Shown here: one piece after another, positions 1 through 7,311 of the stretch
Numbering within the stretch: position 1 is the first letter of the stretch
Layout: every line of letters starts with the position of its first letter
Assembly (NCBI GenBank): GCA_900539695.1
Contig: UQDG01000004.1
Coordinates: 62,001 to 126,000 of the forward strand
DNA: 64,000 nucleotides
Direction: 5' to 3'
Source: an uncultured Oscillospiraceae bacterium
GTDB lineage: Bacteria > Bacillota > Clostridia > Oscillospirales > Ruminococcaceae
Position numbers and translations under genes: made by a program
Notes under the pieces: generated by a model
Told to the model about the DNA's origin: nothing
Databases searched by the model: none
The model's input: the letters and a program-made list of their open reading frames with translations, nothing else

Positions 1-743
1 CTGGTCACACCGGCCTCCACCAGCAGCGGTACAAAGATACCCAGTTCGCTTTCCAGTACACCGGCATTGCCGTAGTGGGGGTCCTCCTGCCGGACAGCCA
101 GTTTGTAGTCGATGGGCAGCTCCGGCAAACGGCTGCGCACGGCGCGCACAGCTTCAACGGCAAAGCGGGCGCGGTTTTCGGCGCTGCCGCCGTAGGCATC
201 GGTGCGGTGGTTGAACACGCTGGAGCTGAAACTGCCGCACATGCGGTCGCCGTGGATCTGCACCATGTCGAACCCGGCTTTTACCGCCAGCTCGGCGGCC
301 TCGCCGAAGCCGTGGATGATCTTATCGATCTTGCGCTGCGGCAGATTGGTGATATAAGGGGCCACTTCCTCGTTGAGCAGGGTGCGCAGCTGCTGCATCG
401 TGATTTTCTTCGTCAGAACGCCCGGCACATATTTGAGCATGGCTGCCATGTTGGAGTCTGACTGGTGCAGCTGGGCGCAGAGCTTGCAGCCGCAGCTATG
501 GACGATCTCCGCCAGGCTCTGGTACCAGGCAAAGCCCTTTTTGTCAAACAGAGACTTTTCAAACCGGCTTTTGCCCACCGGCACATCCCCCACAATGATC
601 ATGGCGCAGCCGCCTGCTGCAATGGCGCGGATCTTGGCAAAGTATTCTTCGTCCGACAGGCCGAAGGTGGTGGGGGCAAAGATAATGCGGTTTTTCAGTT
701 CCAGGCCACCGTAGTTCACGGGGCTAAAAATAGTTTCATACAT
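1..743 (-). CDS. Old Yellow Enzyme-family NADH:flavin oxidoreductase (3' end outside window)
   Basis: The first 247 residues are visible; the gene runs off the left edge. The N-terminus (YETIFSPVNYGGLELKNRI) is the classic start of the FMN-binding TIM barrel of OYE/2,4-dienoyl-CoA reductase-type enzymes. An AQLHQ segment near residue 90 and an HG pair near 164, followed by a NHRTDAYGGSAENRARF-type signature, match the flavin and substrate site. Such enzymes reduce activated C=C bonds with NAD(P)H. The ATG lies inside the end of the upstream marR (8-bp overlap), so the two are probably translated together and repressed by that MarR. Whether the C-terminal Fe-S/Rossmann half is present cannot be seen. 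Confidence 0.9.
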   Translation of the reverse strand, partial: MYETIFSPVNYGGLELKNRIIFAPTTFGLSDEEYFAKIRAIAAGGCAMIIVGDVPVGKSRFEKSLFDKKGFAWYQSLAEIVHSCGCKLCAQLHQSDSNMAAMLKYVPGVLTKKITMQQLRTLLNEEVAPYITNLPQRKIDKIIHGFGEAAELAVKAGFDMVQIHGDRMCGSFSSSVFNHRTDAYGGSAENRARFAVEAVRAVRSRLPELPIDYKLAVRQEDPHYGNAGVLESELGIFVPLLVEAGVT

Positions 744-1152
744 GTTCGGGCATCCCTTCTGCTGCTTTTTGTAAAAGGGCCAGCAGCTGGTCTTTTTCGG
801 TATCGTTCAGGTTGGCCAGGCGGGTATCATTCCAGGTGAAAAATACTTGGTGGCTGATAACGAAAGCCTGCTGTCCCCTATCGGTCAGGGTCAGGGCATA
901 GCTGCGGCCATGTTTTTCCCTGGAGAGAAAGCCATCCTCGGCCAGTTTGTTCAGGCTGCGCTGGCTGTAGCCCCAGTCCAGGTGCAGGGCCTTAGTAAGC
1001 TCTGACGGTGAACAGCCCGGGTGCTTGCCTACGTAAATAACGAAGAACAGCAGCCCAAAGTTGAGCCCTACGGCTTGCAGCTGCTCGCCGGTAAACGCGG
1101 CAAAACTGCGGTAAAAAATGGTGGAGTAATAGGATAAAGTTTTGTGATACAT
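736..1152 (-). CDS. MarR-family transcriptional regulator
   Basis: A 138-residue winged-helix protein. Residues about 40-95 carry the HTH (segments SPSELTKALHL and SLNKLAEDGFLSREKHGR) and the wing. The ATG at 1152 is chosen over an in-frame codon further upstream because GGAGG sits 8 nt before it. It overlaps the downstream flavin oxidoreductase gene, so it is probably its local repressor. Its promoter is embedded in a perfect inverted repeat, which fits autorepression relieved by an electrophile or aromatic ligand; the ligand is not predictable. Confidence 0.88.
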   Translation of the reverse strand: MYHKTLSYYSTIFYRSFAAFTGEQLQAVGLNFGLLFFVIYVGKHPGCSPSELTKALHLDWGYSQRSLNKLAEDGFLSREKHGRSYALTLTDRGQQAFVISHQVFFTWNDTRLANLNDTEKDQLLALLQKAAEGMPEHV

Positions 1153-1168
1153 GGGAACAACCTCCGCA

Positions 1169-1211
1169 CTTGACTTTATCAAGTATATACCAGTGACTTG
1201 ATAAAGTCAAG
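1169..1211. promoter_or_regulatory. Twin MarR operator over the marR promoter
   Basis: CTTGACTTTATCAAG at 1169-1183 and its exact reverse complement at 1197-1211 are separated by 13 bp. Each 15-mer is also an imperfect palindrome (CTTGA-N5-TCAAG), so the site can be read as two operators. On the minus strand, -35 TTGACT (1210-1205) and -10 TATACT (1187-1182) with a 17-bp spacer lie within the repeat. A MarR dimer bound here would block marR and the flavin oxidoreductase. Confidence 0.85.
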
Positions 1212-1236
1212 TGGATGGCGCAAATTTTAACAATTC

Positions 1237-1266
1237 TTGCCAAACTGTGCCGTACCTTTGTATAAT
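1237..1266 (+). promoter_or_regulatory. Sigma-A promoter of the ketopantoate reductase gene
   Basis: TTGCCA, an 18-bp spacer and TATAAT lie about 40 bp before the start codon. The site is divergent from the marR promoter and about 26 bp from its operator, so modest cross-regulation is possible. Confidence 0.75.
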
Positions 1267-1304
1267 AGAAACAATAGAAAAACCACAACAAAGGAGCAAC
1301 GTAA

Positions 1305-2216
1305 ATGAAAATTGCAGTCATTGGTCCCGGCGCGATGGGGCTGCTGTTCGGCAGCTACCTGTCCCAACACCATGATGTTACCCTGGTGGGCACCAACCCC
1401 GCCAAAATGCAGTCCATTACCGAAAATGGCGTTACCATCCGCGAGATGGACGGCAGCGAGCGCATCTACCGCCCCCATGCTACCGCCGACACCACCGACC
1501 TCTCCCCTGTCGACCTGGTCATCGTGCAGGTCAAGGCCAGCGCCTCCGAGGCCGCGCTGACCAAAAACAAGGCCCTCATCGGTCCCGACACCATCCTGAT
1601 GACCCTGCAAAACGGTATGGGCCACGAAACCTTGCTGAGCCGTTTCGCCGCCCGTGAGCAGATCGTCATCGGCACCACCCAGCAGGGCAGTTATAAGTTG
1701 GGCGAGACCACCGTCTGTCACAGCGGCCTGGGCAAAACGTTTTTGGGCACCGTCACCGGCGACAGCAGCCGCTTTGCTCCACTGGCCGAGATGTTCGCGG
1801 GCTGCGGCTTCCCCTGCGAAGTCTGCAGCCAGGTGCAGGGCATGATCTGGGATAAGCTGATGATCAACGCATCCTCCAGCGTGCTGTCCGGCATTTTGCA
1901 GGTGGCCCAGGGCTACGTCGAGCAGGACTCCCACGCCTGGACGCTGGCCGAGAAGCTCATCCGTGAGCTGTGCGCCGCCGCCACCGCTGACGGTTACTCT
2001 TTCGACGCCGAGGAGCAGATCGCCCGCATCCGGCTGCACCTGCAAAAGGCGCCTGACGGCTTCACCAGCATCTACGCCGACCTGAAGGCGGGCCGCCGCA
2101 CCGAGGTAGACGTCATCAACGGCGCGGTCGTGGAGGCCGGGCACCGCCACAATATCCCCGTGCCCAACCATGAGTTTGTAGTGGAACTGGTCCACGCCAT
2201 GGAAGGCAGAGCATAA
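1305..2216 (+). CDS. panE: 2-dehydropantoate 2-reductase (ketopantoate reductase family)
   Basis: 303 residues, the normal family length. The N-terminal Rossmann fold starts MKIAVIGPGAMG (GxGxxG), the NADPH-binding motif of ApbA/PanE. The central part has the family LQNGMGHE segment near residue 105, and the C-terminal helical domain has a WDKLMINA segment near 185. Members reduce ketopantoate to pantoate in coenzyme A synthesis, but close relatives act on other 2-keto acids. No other pantothenate genes are nearby, so the substrate is inferred. AAGGAG precedes the ATG. Confidence 0.85.
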   Translation: MKIAVIGPGAMGLLFGSYLSQHHDVTLVGTNPAKMQSITENGVTIREMDGSERIYRPHATADTTDLSPVDLVIVQVKASASEAALTKNKALIGPDTILMTLQNGMGHETLLSRFAAREQIVIGTTQQGSYKLGETTVCHSGLGKTFLGTVTGDSSRFAPLAEMFAGCGFPCEVCSQVQGMIWDKLMINASSSVLSGILQVAQGYVEQDSHAWTLAEKLIRELCAAATADGYSFDAEEQIARIRLHLQKAPDGFTSIYADLKAGRRTEVDVINGAVVEAGHRHNIPVPNHEFVVELVHAMEGRA

Positions 2217-2250
2217 AATCGAGAGCAAATAAACAGAGCAACGCAAATAA

Positions 2251-2592
2251 GAAAGAGTCAAACCTTATGAAACCCCGCAGATTGGGCAAGACAAAGAGAA
2301 GGACTATGCTTCGGTGCTGGCCAACGCCCCGGCTCACGCCTACCCCGGCCAGTGTACCTATTGCGGCCACTGCAAGCCCTGCGTGGCCAACCTGGACATT
2401 GCGATGATCAACAAGTTCTACGACTTGGCCACCATGCAGCCCGAAGTGCCCGCTACTGTGCAGAGTCACTACGAACTGCTGGAAAAGACCGCCTCGGCCT
2501 GCATCGACTGCCATGCCTGCGAGAGCCGCTGTCCCTTTGGCGTAAAAATTGCCGAGAGGATGAAGAAGACGGTGGAGCTGTTTGGGGGCTAA
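2251..2592 (+). pseudogene. C-terminal remnant of a 4Fe-4S aldo/keto reductase
   Basis: This frame encodes a segment (KEKDYASVLANAPAHAYPGQ) followed by two cysteine clusters (CTYCGHCKPC and CIDCHACESRC). It matches only the C-terminal ferredoxin-like tail of clostridial aldo/keto reductases; the TIM barrel is missing. The frame opens at a stop (2248) with no good ATG; a GTG at 2314 is the only plausible start and has only a weak ribosome site. It is most likely a decayed gene end, though expression as a small ferredoxin-like protein is not excluded. Confidence 0.7.
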
Positions 2593-2612
2593 GCGCGCTG
2601 CAAACCCTGTAG

Positions 2613-2633
2613 GGGCCGATCTTGCATCGGCCC
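2613..2633. repeat. Small intergenic inverted repeat
   Basis: GGGCCGAT, 5-bp loop, ATCGGCCC, preceded by TGTAGG. It resembles the short GTAGGGGCNGAT dyads common between genes of this bacterial group. A related GGGTCGATGC...GCATCCGCCC stretch lies at about 9418-9442. There is no T-run, so a terminator role is doubtful. Confidence 0.5.
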
Positions 2634-2654
2634 GCCAAAAGAGAGGTACTTACT

Positions 2655-3188
2655 ATGAAACTGCAAAACGGCCGCCCGGCGGATACGACCGGACGTTTGG
2701 AGAAAGAACTGCGCTGTTACGACCTGCTGGACCGCCTGGGTGTGCCCTATGAGCGGGTCGACCACGCCCCTGCCATGACGATGGAAGTCTGCCAGGAGAT
2801 TGACCGTGTGCTGAACGCGGTAATCTGCAAGAACCTGTTTCTCTGCAACCGGCAGGAGACCGCGTTTTACCTGCTGATGATCCCCGACACCAAGGTGTTC
2901 CACACCAAGGATCTGTCGGCGCAGATCGGCTCGGCGCGGCTGTCCTTTGCTAAGGCTGAGTATATGCAGCAGCTCCTGGACATCACGCCGGGGTCTGTCA
3001 GCGTGTTGGGCCTGATGAATGATACGGCCCACAAGGTGCAGCTGCTCATCGATGAGGACGTGCTGGCCAGCGAGTATGTGGGCTGCCACCCCTGCATCAA
3101 CACCAGCAGCCTGCGCTTGCGCACCCGTGACCTGGTGGAGAAGATCTTGCCTGCGATAGAACATGAGTTTATTAAGGTGAAGTTGTAA
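2655..3188 (+). CDS. Prolyl-tRNA deacylase (ProX/YbaK-like editing domain)
   Basis: 177 residues from the ATG at 2655, chosen because GAGAGG lies 8 nt upstream; an earlier in-frame codon at 2622 lacks a ribosome site. The protein matches the standalone ProX family: YDLLDRLGVPYERVDH at the N-terminus, a K(N)LFLCN strand, and a C-terminal GCHPCINTSSLRLRT segment. ProX enzymes hydrolyse Ala-tRNA(Pro) or Cys-tRNA(Pro) mischarged by prolyl-tRNA synthetase. It appears to stand alone between a gene remnant and a small RNA locus. Confidence 0.88.
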   Translation: MKLQNGRPADTTGRLEKELRCYDLLDRLGVPYERVDHAPAMTMEVCQEIDRVLNAVICKNLFLCNRQETAFYLLMIPDTKVFHTKDLSAQIGSARLSFAKAEYMQQLLDITPGSVSVLGLMNDTAHKVQLLIDEDVLASEYVGCHPCINTSSLRLRTRDLVEKILPAIEHEFIKVKL

Positions 3189-3281
3189 GGTCCCCTGCCC
3201 CGGTGGGCGTGGTCACAAATTCTTCAAAAACTATTTTAAAATCGTTCAAAGCTCTTTTATATCCTGCACATAAGTTACCTG

Positions 3282-3495
3282 TATACTATGTATCGTAGTC
3301 GAAAGACAAACGCGGGAAGCATCCCGCAATCATACACACTGTGCCTTGGGCCATGCCAGAGCAATCGCTCGGTCCAGGCCAGACAACCAATAAGGCTACG
3401 ATGCCATTACATATATATATGATTCTTCTCCTATCCTCTGAAATACCCCTTGGAGCGCCCCGCCTTACCCCTGCGGGGCACTCCTTCTTTTTAAA
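3282..3495 (+). ncRNA. Candidate structured small RNA with C/U-rich loop and own terminator
   Basis: No convincing ORF lies between 3189 and 3640. A -10 TATACT (3282-3287) precedes a structured stretch. A closing stem pairs 3292-3300 with 3394-3402 (9 bp), enclosing hairpins GCGGGA/TCCCGC (3311-3326), GCCTTGG/CCAGGC and GAGC/GCTC. It is followed by an unpaired C/U-rich tract (TTCTCCTATCCTC near 3421-3436) and a strong terminator (GGAGCGCCCCGC...GCGGGGCACTCC plus T-run, 3451-3495). This architecture is that of Firmicute sRNAs that pair with Shine-Dalgarno sequences. No -35 box is obvious and the family is not recognised. Confidence 0.5.
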
Positions 3496-3561
3496 AATTG
3501 CACGATGCAGCGTGTAAAGAAAACTTTTTTGAAAAAATCGCAAAAAAATTGAAAAAAAGGC

Positions 3562-3590
3562 TTGCATTTCCGGTTCCGCTTTGCTATAAT
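3562..3590 (+). promoter_or_regulatory. tRNA-Tyr promoter
   Basis: TTGCAT, 17 bp, TATAAT, about 50 bp before the mature tRNA. Confidence 0.8.
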
Positions 3591-3640
3591 AATCAAGCAC
3601 TGAGCGACACGGAGTGCCGCGACGGAACAAAAAAGAATAT

Positions 3641-3725
3641 GGGAGCTTTCCCGAGTGGCCAATGGGGACAGACTGTAAATCTGCTGCTTAATGCTTCGGT
3701 GGTTCGAATCCACCAGCTCCCACCA
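3641..3725 (+). tRNA. tRNA-Tyr (GTA)
   Basis: The acceptor stem is GGGAGCT/AGCTCCC with encoded CCA. The anticodon loop CTGTAAA gives GTA. A long variable arm (class II) is expected for bacterial tyrosine tRNA and fits the 85-nt length. The T loop is GGTTCGAATCC. Confidence 0.95.
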
Positions 3726-3727
3726 AC

Positions 3728-3762
3728 AAAGCGATACCTGATAATGGGTATCGCTTTTGTTT
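3728..3762 (+). terminator. Terminator of the tRNA-Tyr transcript
   Basis: AAAGCGATACC pairs with GGTATCGCTTT and is followed by a T-rich run. Confidence 0.85.
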
Positions 3763-3874
3763 TTGTCTTTATTTTCCGGGGATACGCTGGCGGATTCGAA
3801 CAGCCCGGGCCCGGAGCTTTGCGTCCCCCGCCGGGCAAAAACAGCCCCGCAGGCGGTCTTTAGGGCGCGGCTCG

Positions 3875-3896
3875 CGAATCTAACAGCTCCCACCAA
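3875..3896 (+). repeat. Second copy of the tRNA-Tyr 3' end
   Basis: 20 of 22 bases match the tRNA-Tyr 3' end (3705-3726), exactly 170 bp downstream and in the same orientation, including the CAGCTCCCACCAA end. It is either an att-like scar of a lost element or the rest of a decayed tandem tRNA. Confidence 0.6.
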
Positions 3897-3935
3897 GAAA
3901 TGCCCTGCATCGCGTGATGCAGAGCAAAAGATGAC

Positions 3936-4430
3936 TTATTCGGCGTAGTGGATGCGCGCAGGGTCGAAGCGGTCCTGCTGGGGTTTGCTCTCGGCGGGGT
4001 AGCCCAATGCGAAGATGGCAAAGGCGTGATGCCCGGCGGGCATTTGCAGTACGGATTCGACCTCGTGCATGCGCTCCTCGATGGGGGCAATGCCCAGCCA
4101 GACGCCGCCAAGGCCTAGTGCATCGGTTTCCAGCCAAAGATTTTCGTTGGCGATGCTCAGGTCGATCTGCGCGTACATCGGGAAGATAACGTCCTCGCGG
4201 TAGGCAGAGACGATCAGCGCGGGAGCATTTTTGGCGCAGCCTGTATAGGGGCTGGTGGCGGCCAGCTTTTGGATCAAGTCGCGGTTCATCACCACATAAA
4301 ATTCCCACGGCTGCTGGTTTCCGGCAGAAGGAGCCGCCATAGCGGCGCGAAGCAATTTCTCGATTTTCTCCGGTTCCACGGGCTTGTCCTGAAATTTACG
4401 GATACTTACGCGGTGAAAAATGCTGTCCAT
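3936..4430 (-). CDS. Nitroreductase-family flavoprotein
   Basis: 164 residues. The N-terminal RVSIRKFQDKPV and PSAGNQQPWEFYVV segments bind FMN phosphate in the NfsA/FRP fold; a C-terminal GLGGVWLGI segment is also typical. Length fits the short single-domain dimeric members. These enzymes reduce nitro or quinone compounds with NAD(P)H; the natural substrate is unknown. AGAAGGGAG precedes the ATG. An upstream promoter (4543-4515) is followed by an intrinsic terminator-like hairpin inside the leader, which suggests attenuation. Confidence 0.88.
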   Translation of the reverse strand: MDSIFHRVSIRKFQDKPVEPEKIEKLLRAAMAAPSAGNQQPWEFYVVMNRDLIQKLAATSPYTGCAKNAPALIVSAYREDVIFPMYAQIDLSIANENLWLETDALGLGGVWLGIAPIEERMHEVESVLQMPAGHHAFAIFALGYPAESKPQQDRFDPARIHYAE

Positions 4431-4457
4431 CGTAAAAACTCCCTTCTAAAATAAAAA

Positions 4458-4481
4458 TGTGCAGGCCCAAAGGCTTGCACA
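4458..4481 (-). promoter_or_regulatory. Attenuator-like hairpin in the nitroreductase leader
   Basis: A 10-bp stem (TGTGCAAGCC/GGCCTGCACA with one G-T pair) and a 4-nt loop are followed on the minus strand by TTTTTATTTT. It lies between the promoter and the ribosome site (AGAAGGGAG), so transcripts must read through it to reach the gene. Confidence 0.65.
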
Positions 4482-4514
4482 ATTACTTTCGTAAACGGTC
4501 GCGTCCATGTAGGT

Positions 4515-4543
4515 ATCATAGCGGAAAATGCAAAATTTTGCAA
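4515..4543 (-). promoter_or_regulatory. Nitroreductase promoter
   Basis: On the minus strand TTGCAA, 17 bp, TATGAT, about 85 bp before the start codon. Confidence 0.75.
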
Positions 4544-4571
4544 GAGGAAGCTGCAGTATAAATAAAAACAT

Positions 4572-4609
4572 AAAATCTCGCTGCACCCAGTGATGCAGCG
4601 AGATTTTTT
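4572..4609. terminator. Bidirectional terminator after the MBOAT gene
   Basis: AAAATCTCGCTGCA pairs with TGCAGCGAGATTTT around an 8-nt loop, with T-runs on both strands. It closes the leftward surface-acylation cluster. Confidence 0.85.
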
Positions 4610-6005
4610 AATAGATGGCGTACAAGAATCCGCCGCCGCCGAGAAAGTAGCCCATGAACAGAAAGAGGAAGAACGCACCCTCGTAGACGGCCCAGCGCAG
4701 GATGCGGGGAGCGGCGGCAAGGCGGTCACGGAAGTGGATGCCCCGCTCGTGGGCGAGGTCGACGGCAATGACCAGCGCCAACCCGAAGAAAAGCAGCAGC
4801 TGTTCCTGGCGGCTGGTCAAGCCCAGCTCCCAATAGTTGCTGAACGCCTTGTGGCCGCCGTTGTGCAGGATGCCGCCAAAATAGGCCGCGGCATTGGCCA
4901 GGCTGCTGGCGCGGAACACCGTAAAGGTGGCCAGAAGCAGTGTGAATGTGCCCGCCACACCAACAAGCCGCGCCCAGCCCCGGGTGATGGCCTTGCGCCA
5001 GGGCAGGTGATTTTCTAACGCCTGCAAAGCGCCGTGGGCAAAGCCCCACACGAGATAGGTCAGCCCGGCGCCGTGCCACAGGCCGCTGACGAGGAACGTG
5101 GCAATAATATTGCCGTCGCGCCGCGCGGCGCTGCATCGGCTGCCGCCCAGCGGGATGTAAACGTAATCTTTCAGCCAGCGGGACAGGCTGATGTGCCAAC
5201 GGTCCCACAGTTCGCGGATGGTGGCAGCCAAAAACGGCTGGCGGAAGTTTTCCGGCAGGGGCAGGCCCAGCATCTCCCCCGCCCCCAGCACGATGTCGGT
5301 GTAGCCGGAGAAATCGGCGTAAAGCTGGAACACATACAGCACTGCGCACAGAAACAGCTGGCTGCGGTCGTAGGCGGAAGGGGCAGCAAAGGCGGCGTTG
5401 ACGGCCAGCGCGGCGCGGTCGGCCACGGTCAGTTTTTTAAAGTAGCCCCAAAAGCACCGCTGTGCTCCCCGCTGCCATTGGCCGGGCTGTGGGGCGGCGG
5501 CGTCCAATTGGGGCATCAGCTCGTCATAGCGGTTGAATGGCCCCTGGGTGATGGACAGAAAAAACGACGCAAAGCAGATCAGCCGGGCGTACTGCGATTC
5601 CGGCTTCTGCTTGCCCCGGCGGACGTCCACCAGGTAGCTGGTCAATTGCAGGCTGAAATACCCGATGCCCAGCACTTGCGGCACGCTCACGTCCCAGATG
5701 CGCAGCGAGAACGCCTGCCCCAGCAGCAAGGCGGCGGGGCGCAGTCTGAGCAGCGTCAGCGGGGCCAATGCCCCGGCCAGGCCGACATAGAACCAACGGG
5801 GGCTGCCGCGCAGGTGCAGCGCGGCCTGCCAGACCAGCAGAGTCATAAGGCAGAGCAGCAGGCAGCCCTGCCAATCCAGCGAGAGGTAGAACACGAGGCT
5901 GGCCGCCAGCATCAGCTGCCAGCGGCGTGGTTGCGGGGTGACGCGCCAAAGGCCCGCCAATAATGCTGCGAACAGGATGAAACCGAAGGAACCAACGGTG
6001 AACAT
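4608..6005 (-). CDS. MBOAT-family membrane O-acyltransferase (AlgI/DltB-like)
   Basis: 465 residues with about ten hydrophobic segments. The MBOAT signatures are clear: ELWDRWHISLSRW near 265-277 and the presumed catalytic histidine H311 in SGLWHGAGLTYLVWG, plus YFSLQLTSYLVD near 116. AlgI/DltB/PatA-type proteins pass an acyl group across the membrane onto a surface polymer. It is the last gene of a leftward cluster with an SGNH-like membrane-anchored protein and an FkbH-like HAD protein, which supports surface acylation. No dltA/dltC homologue is in view, so D-alanylation is not supported. Confidence 0.9.
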   Translation of the reverse strand: MFTVGSFGFILFAALLAGLWRVTPQPRRWQLMLAASLVFYLSLDWQGCLLLCLMTLLVWQAALHLRGSPRWFYVGLAGALAPLTLLRLRPAALLLGQAFSLRIWDVSVPQVLGIGYFSLQLTSYLVDVRRGKQKPESQYARLICFASFFLSITQGPFNRYDELMPQLDAAAPQPGQWQRGAQRCFWGYFKKLTVADRAALAVNAAFAAPSAYDRSQLFLCAVLYVFQLYADFSGYTDIVLGAGEMLGLPLPENFRQPFLAATIRELWDRWHISLSRWLKDYVYIPLGGSRCSAARRDGNIIATFLVSGLWHGAGLTYLVWGFAHGALQALENHLPWRKAITRGWARLVGVAGTFTLLLATFTVFRASSLANAAAYFGGILHNGGHKAFSNYWELGLTSRQEQLLLFFGLALVIAVDLAHERGIHFRDRLAAAPRILRWAVYEGAFFLFLFMGYFLGGGGFLYAIY

Positions 6006-6110
6006 GGCGGAGCCTCCTTTGCTTTGATTTTTGTGGGTGGGTGGCTGGCGAGCGCCGCCACCCTGCGGCGGCGCTCTTTTATATTATAACAGTATGCCGC
6101 TTTTAGGATC

Positions 6111-6142
6111 TTCCTTTTTGTGACCAAAAAGGAAGCAAAAAA
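6111..6142. repeat. Dispersed hairpin repeat, copy 1
   Basis: TTCCTTTTTG, loop TGAC, CAAAAAGGAA form a perfect 10-bp stem, followed by GCAAAAAA. A near-identical copy is at 10487-10519 and a degenerate one at about 58120-58137. Confidence 0.7.
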
Positions 6143-6147
6143 GCTAA

Positions 6148-6170
6148 AAAACGCAGGAGTGCTGCGTTTT
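6148..6170. terminator. Terminator between SGNH and MBOAT genes
   Basis: AAAACGCAG, loop GAGTG, CTGCGTTTT; T-rich on either strand. A TATAAT on the minus strand near 6083-6088 may restart transcription for the MBOAT gene, but no good -35 is seen. The rest of the 214-bp gap holds only the hairpin repeat. Confidence 0.7.
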
Positions 6171-6219
6171 TCTTAACGCTTTTTCGCTTCTCTCCATATT
6201 GACCCCTACGGGGCTAAAA

Positions 6220-7305
6220 TTACAGGTGCGCCATCGCAATCGACTGATCCGGGGTCAGCTCAAGCTTCTCCTCGACCGTATCATAAAACAACGTCGAAAC
6301 ATCTTCCCCGGCATTTTCCCGGGCAATCGTATCGCACAAAACGGCAGTAAACTTTTCGGCGCCCTGGCCGTTGAGGTGGTGGGCGTCGGAGAAATCTCCT
6401 ACCAGCAGGTTCAGGGTGTCCACATCTTTGTACAGCGAAAAATCCCAGTACACTGTGTTATTCTCGGCGGCAAAATCCCGCAGGGCGTCCACGTAGGCCT
6501 GGTAGTTAGCCGTATTGTACAGGTAGGCGCTGGGCAGCGGCGCGGTAAAAAGCACCAGGTTCATGCCGTTCTCCTGGCAAAATTCAGCGGTCTTGCGAAG
6601 ATATTCCCATCCAAAGTCTGACAGCGGCGCTTCTGGGTCTACATCAAGCAGCGTGTGGAACGCATTTTCCGGCGCACCGCTGGTGTAGACGAACCCACGC
6701 CCGCGGTAGCTTTCGCCCTCGTCGGCGTAGGTCAGGTAGCTGTAGTTGCCCAGGGCGTAGCCGTCGGTCAGCTTGGCGCGCCAGAGCGCGGGCATTTCCT
6801 GTGGCTCGGCCACACCGTGACGGGCCGGCAGCAGCAGGTCGGCAAAGGCGGCCATGCCGCCCATTTCGGCCTGGTAGGCGTAGCGGTTGGGCGAATTCCA
6901 CCGCATGTGGTCTGTTAGCAGGTAGCAGGCCAGGGGCACGTTCTTGGAGGCGCTCTGGTTATAGCCGGTGTAGAACATCTCTAAATAGACGGTCTTTAGT
7001 TGATTTTGCGCGGCGGCTTCCCGCAGCATGTAGTAGCTGCCGTCGGGCAGTTGTTGGGACGACCCTGCGTTAAAGCTGTAAGTCCCCAGCACGGCGTCCA
7101 CGGCATCGGGGTCGACACTGCGGTAACAGTGGGACGACCCCAAAAACAGCGTGTCGATCTTGCCCGCGTCGGCGTACAACTCCTGTAGCATCGCGCGGGA
7201 GTAGGAGTGCACATCGTCCACCAGCAAAAAGTTGGCAGCAGCCAGCACAGCCAGCGTCAGTGCGGCAAACAGCAGTACGGCACCCAGTTTACGTAGCATT
7301 TTCAT
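6220..7305 (-). CDS. Membrane-anchored SGNH-like acyltransferase/esterase (DltD/AlgJ-like)
   Basis: 361 residues: an N-terminal signal-anchor helix (about 5-29) and then an extracytoplasmic domain. A GSSHCYRS motif (Ser57/58) and a C-terminal DAHHLN motif (D307, H310) give the serine and Asp-x-x-His of an SGNH triad, as in DltD, AlgJ and AlgX. The gene starts 6 bp after the FkbH-like gene and precedes the MBOAT gene, the same pairing as MBOAT/SGNH systems that acylate surface polymers. Exact substrate unknown; family placement is from motifs only. Confidence 0.7.
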   Translation of the reverse strand: MKMLRKLGAVLLFAALTLAVLAAANFLLVDDVHSYSRAMLQELYADAGKIDTLFLGSSHCYRSVDPDAVDAVLGTYSFNAGSSQQLPDGSYYMLREAAAQNQLKTVYLEMFYTGYNQSASKNVPLACYLLTDHMRWNSPNRYAYQAEMGGMAAFADLLLPARHGVAEPQEMPALWRAKLTDGYALGNYSYLTYADEGESYRGRGFVYTSGAPENAFHTLLDVDPEAPLSDFGWEYLRKTAEFCQENGMNLVLFTAPLPSAYLYNTANYQAYVDALRDFAAENNTVYWDFSLYKDVDTLNLLVGDFSDAHHLNGQGAEKFTAVLCDTIARENAGEDVSTLFYDTVEEKLELTPDQSIAMAHL

Positions 7306-7311
7306 GGCGCG

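Noticed and set aside
1227..2261. 344-codon open frame antisense to panE
   Set aside because: It is a GC-driven shadow of the real gene; composition (Gly/Val/Ala/Asp-rich) and lack of ribosome site argue against it.
3286..3896. Short frames over the RNA and tRNA-Tyr region
   Set aside because: They read through tRNA and terminator structures, have no ribosome site and no protein-like composition.
5034..5963. 309-codon open frame antisense to the MBOAT gene
   Set aside because: Shadow of a motif-rich membrane protein.
4608..7305. dlt operon (D-alanylation of teichoic acid)
   Set aside because: MBOAT and SGNH-like proteins resemble DltB and DltD, but no dltA or dltC is present and an FkbH-like gene takes their place.
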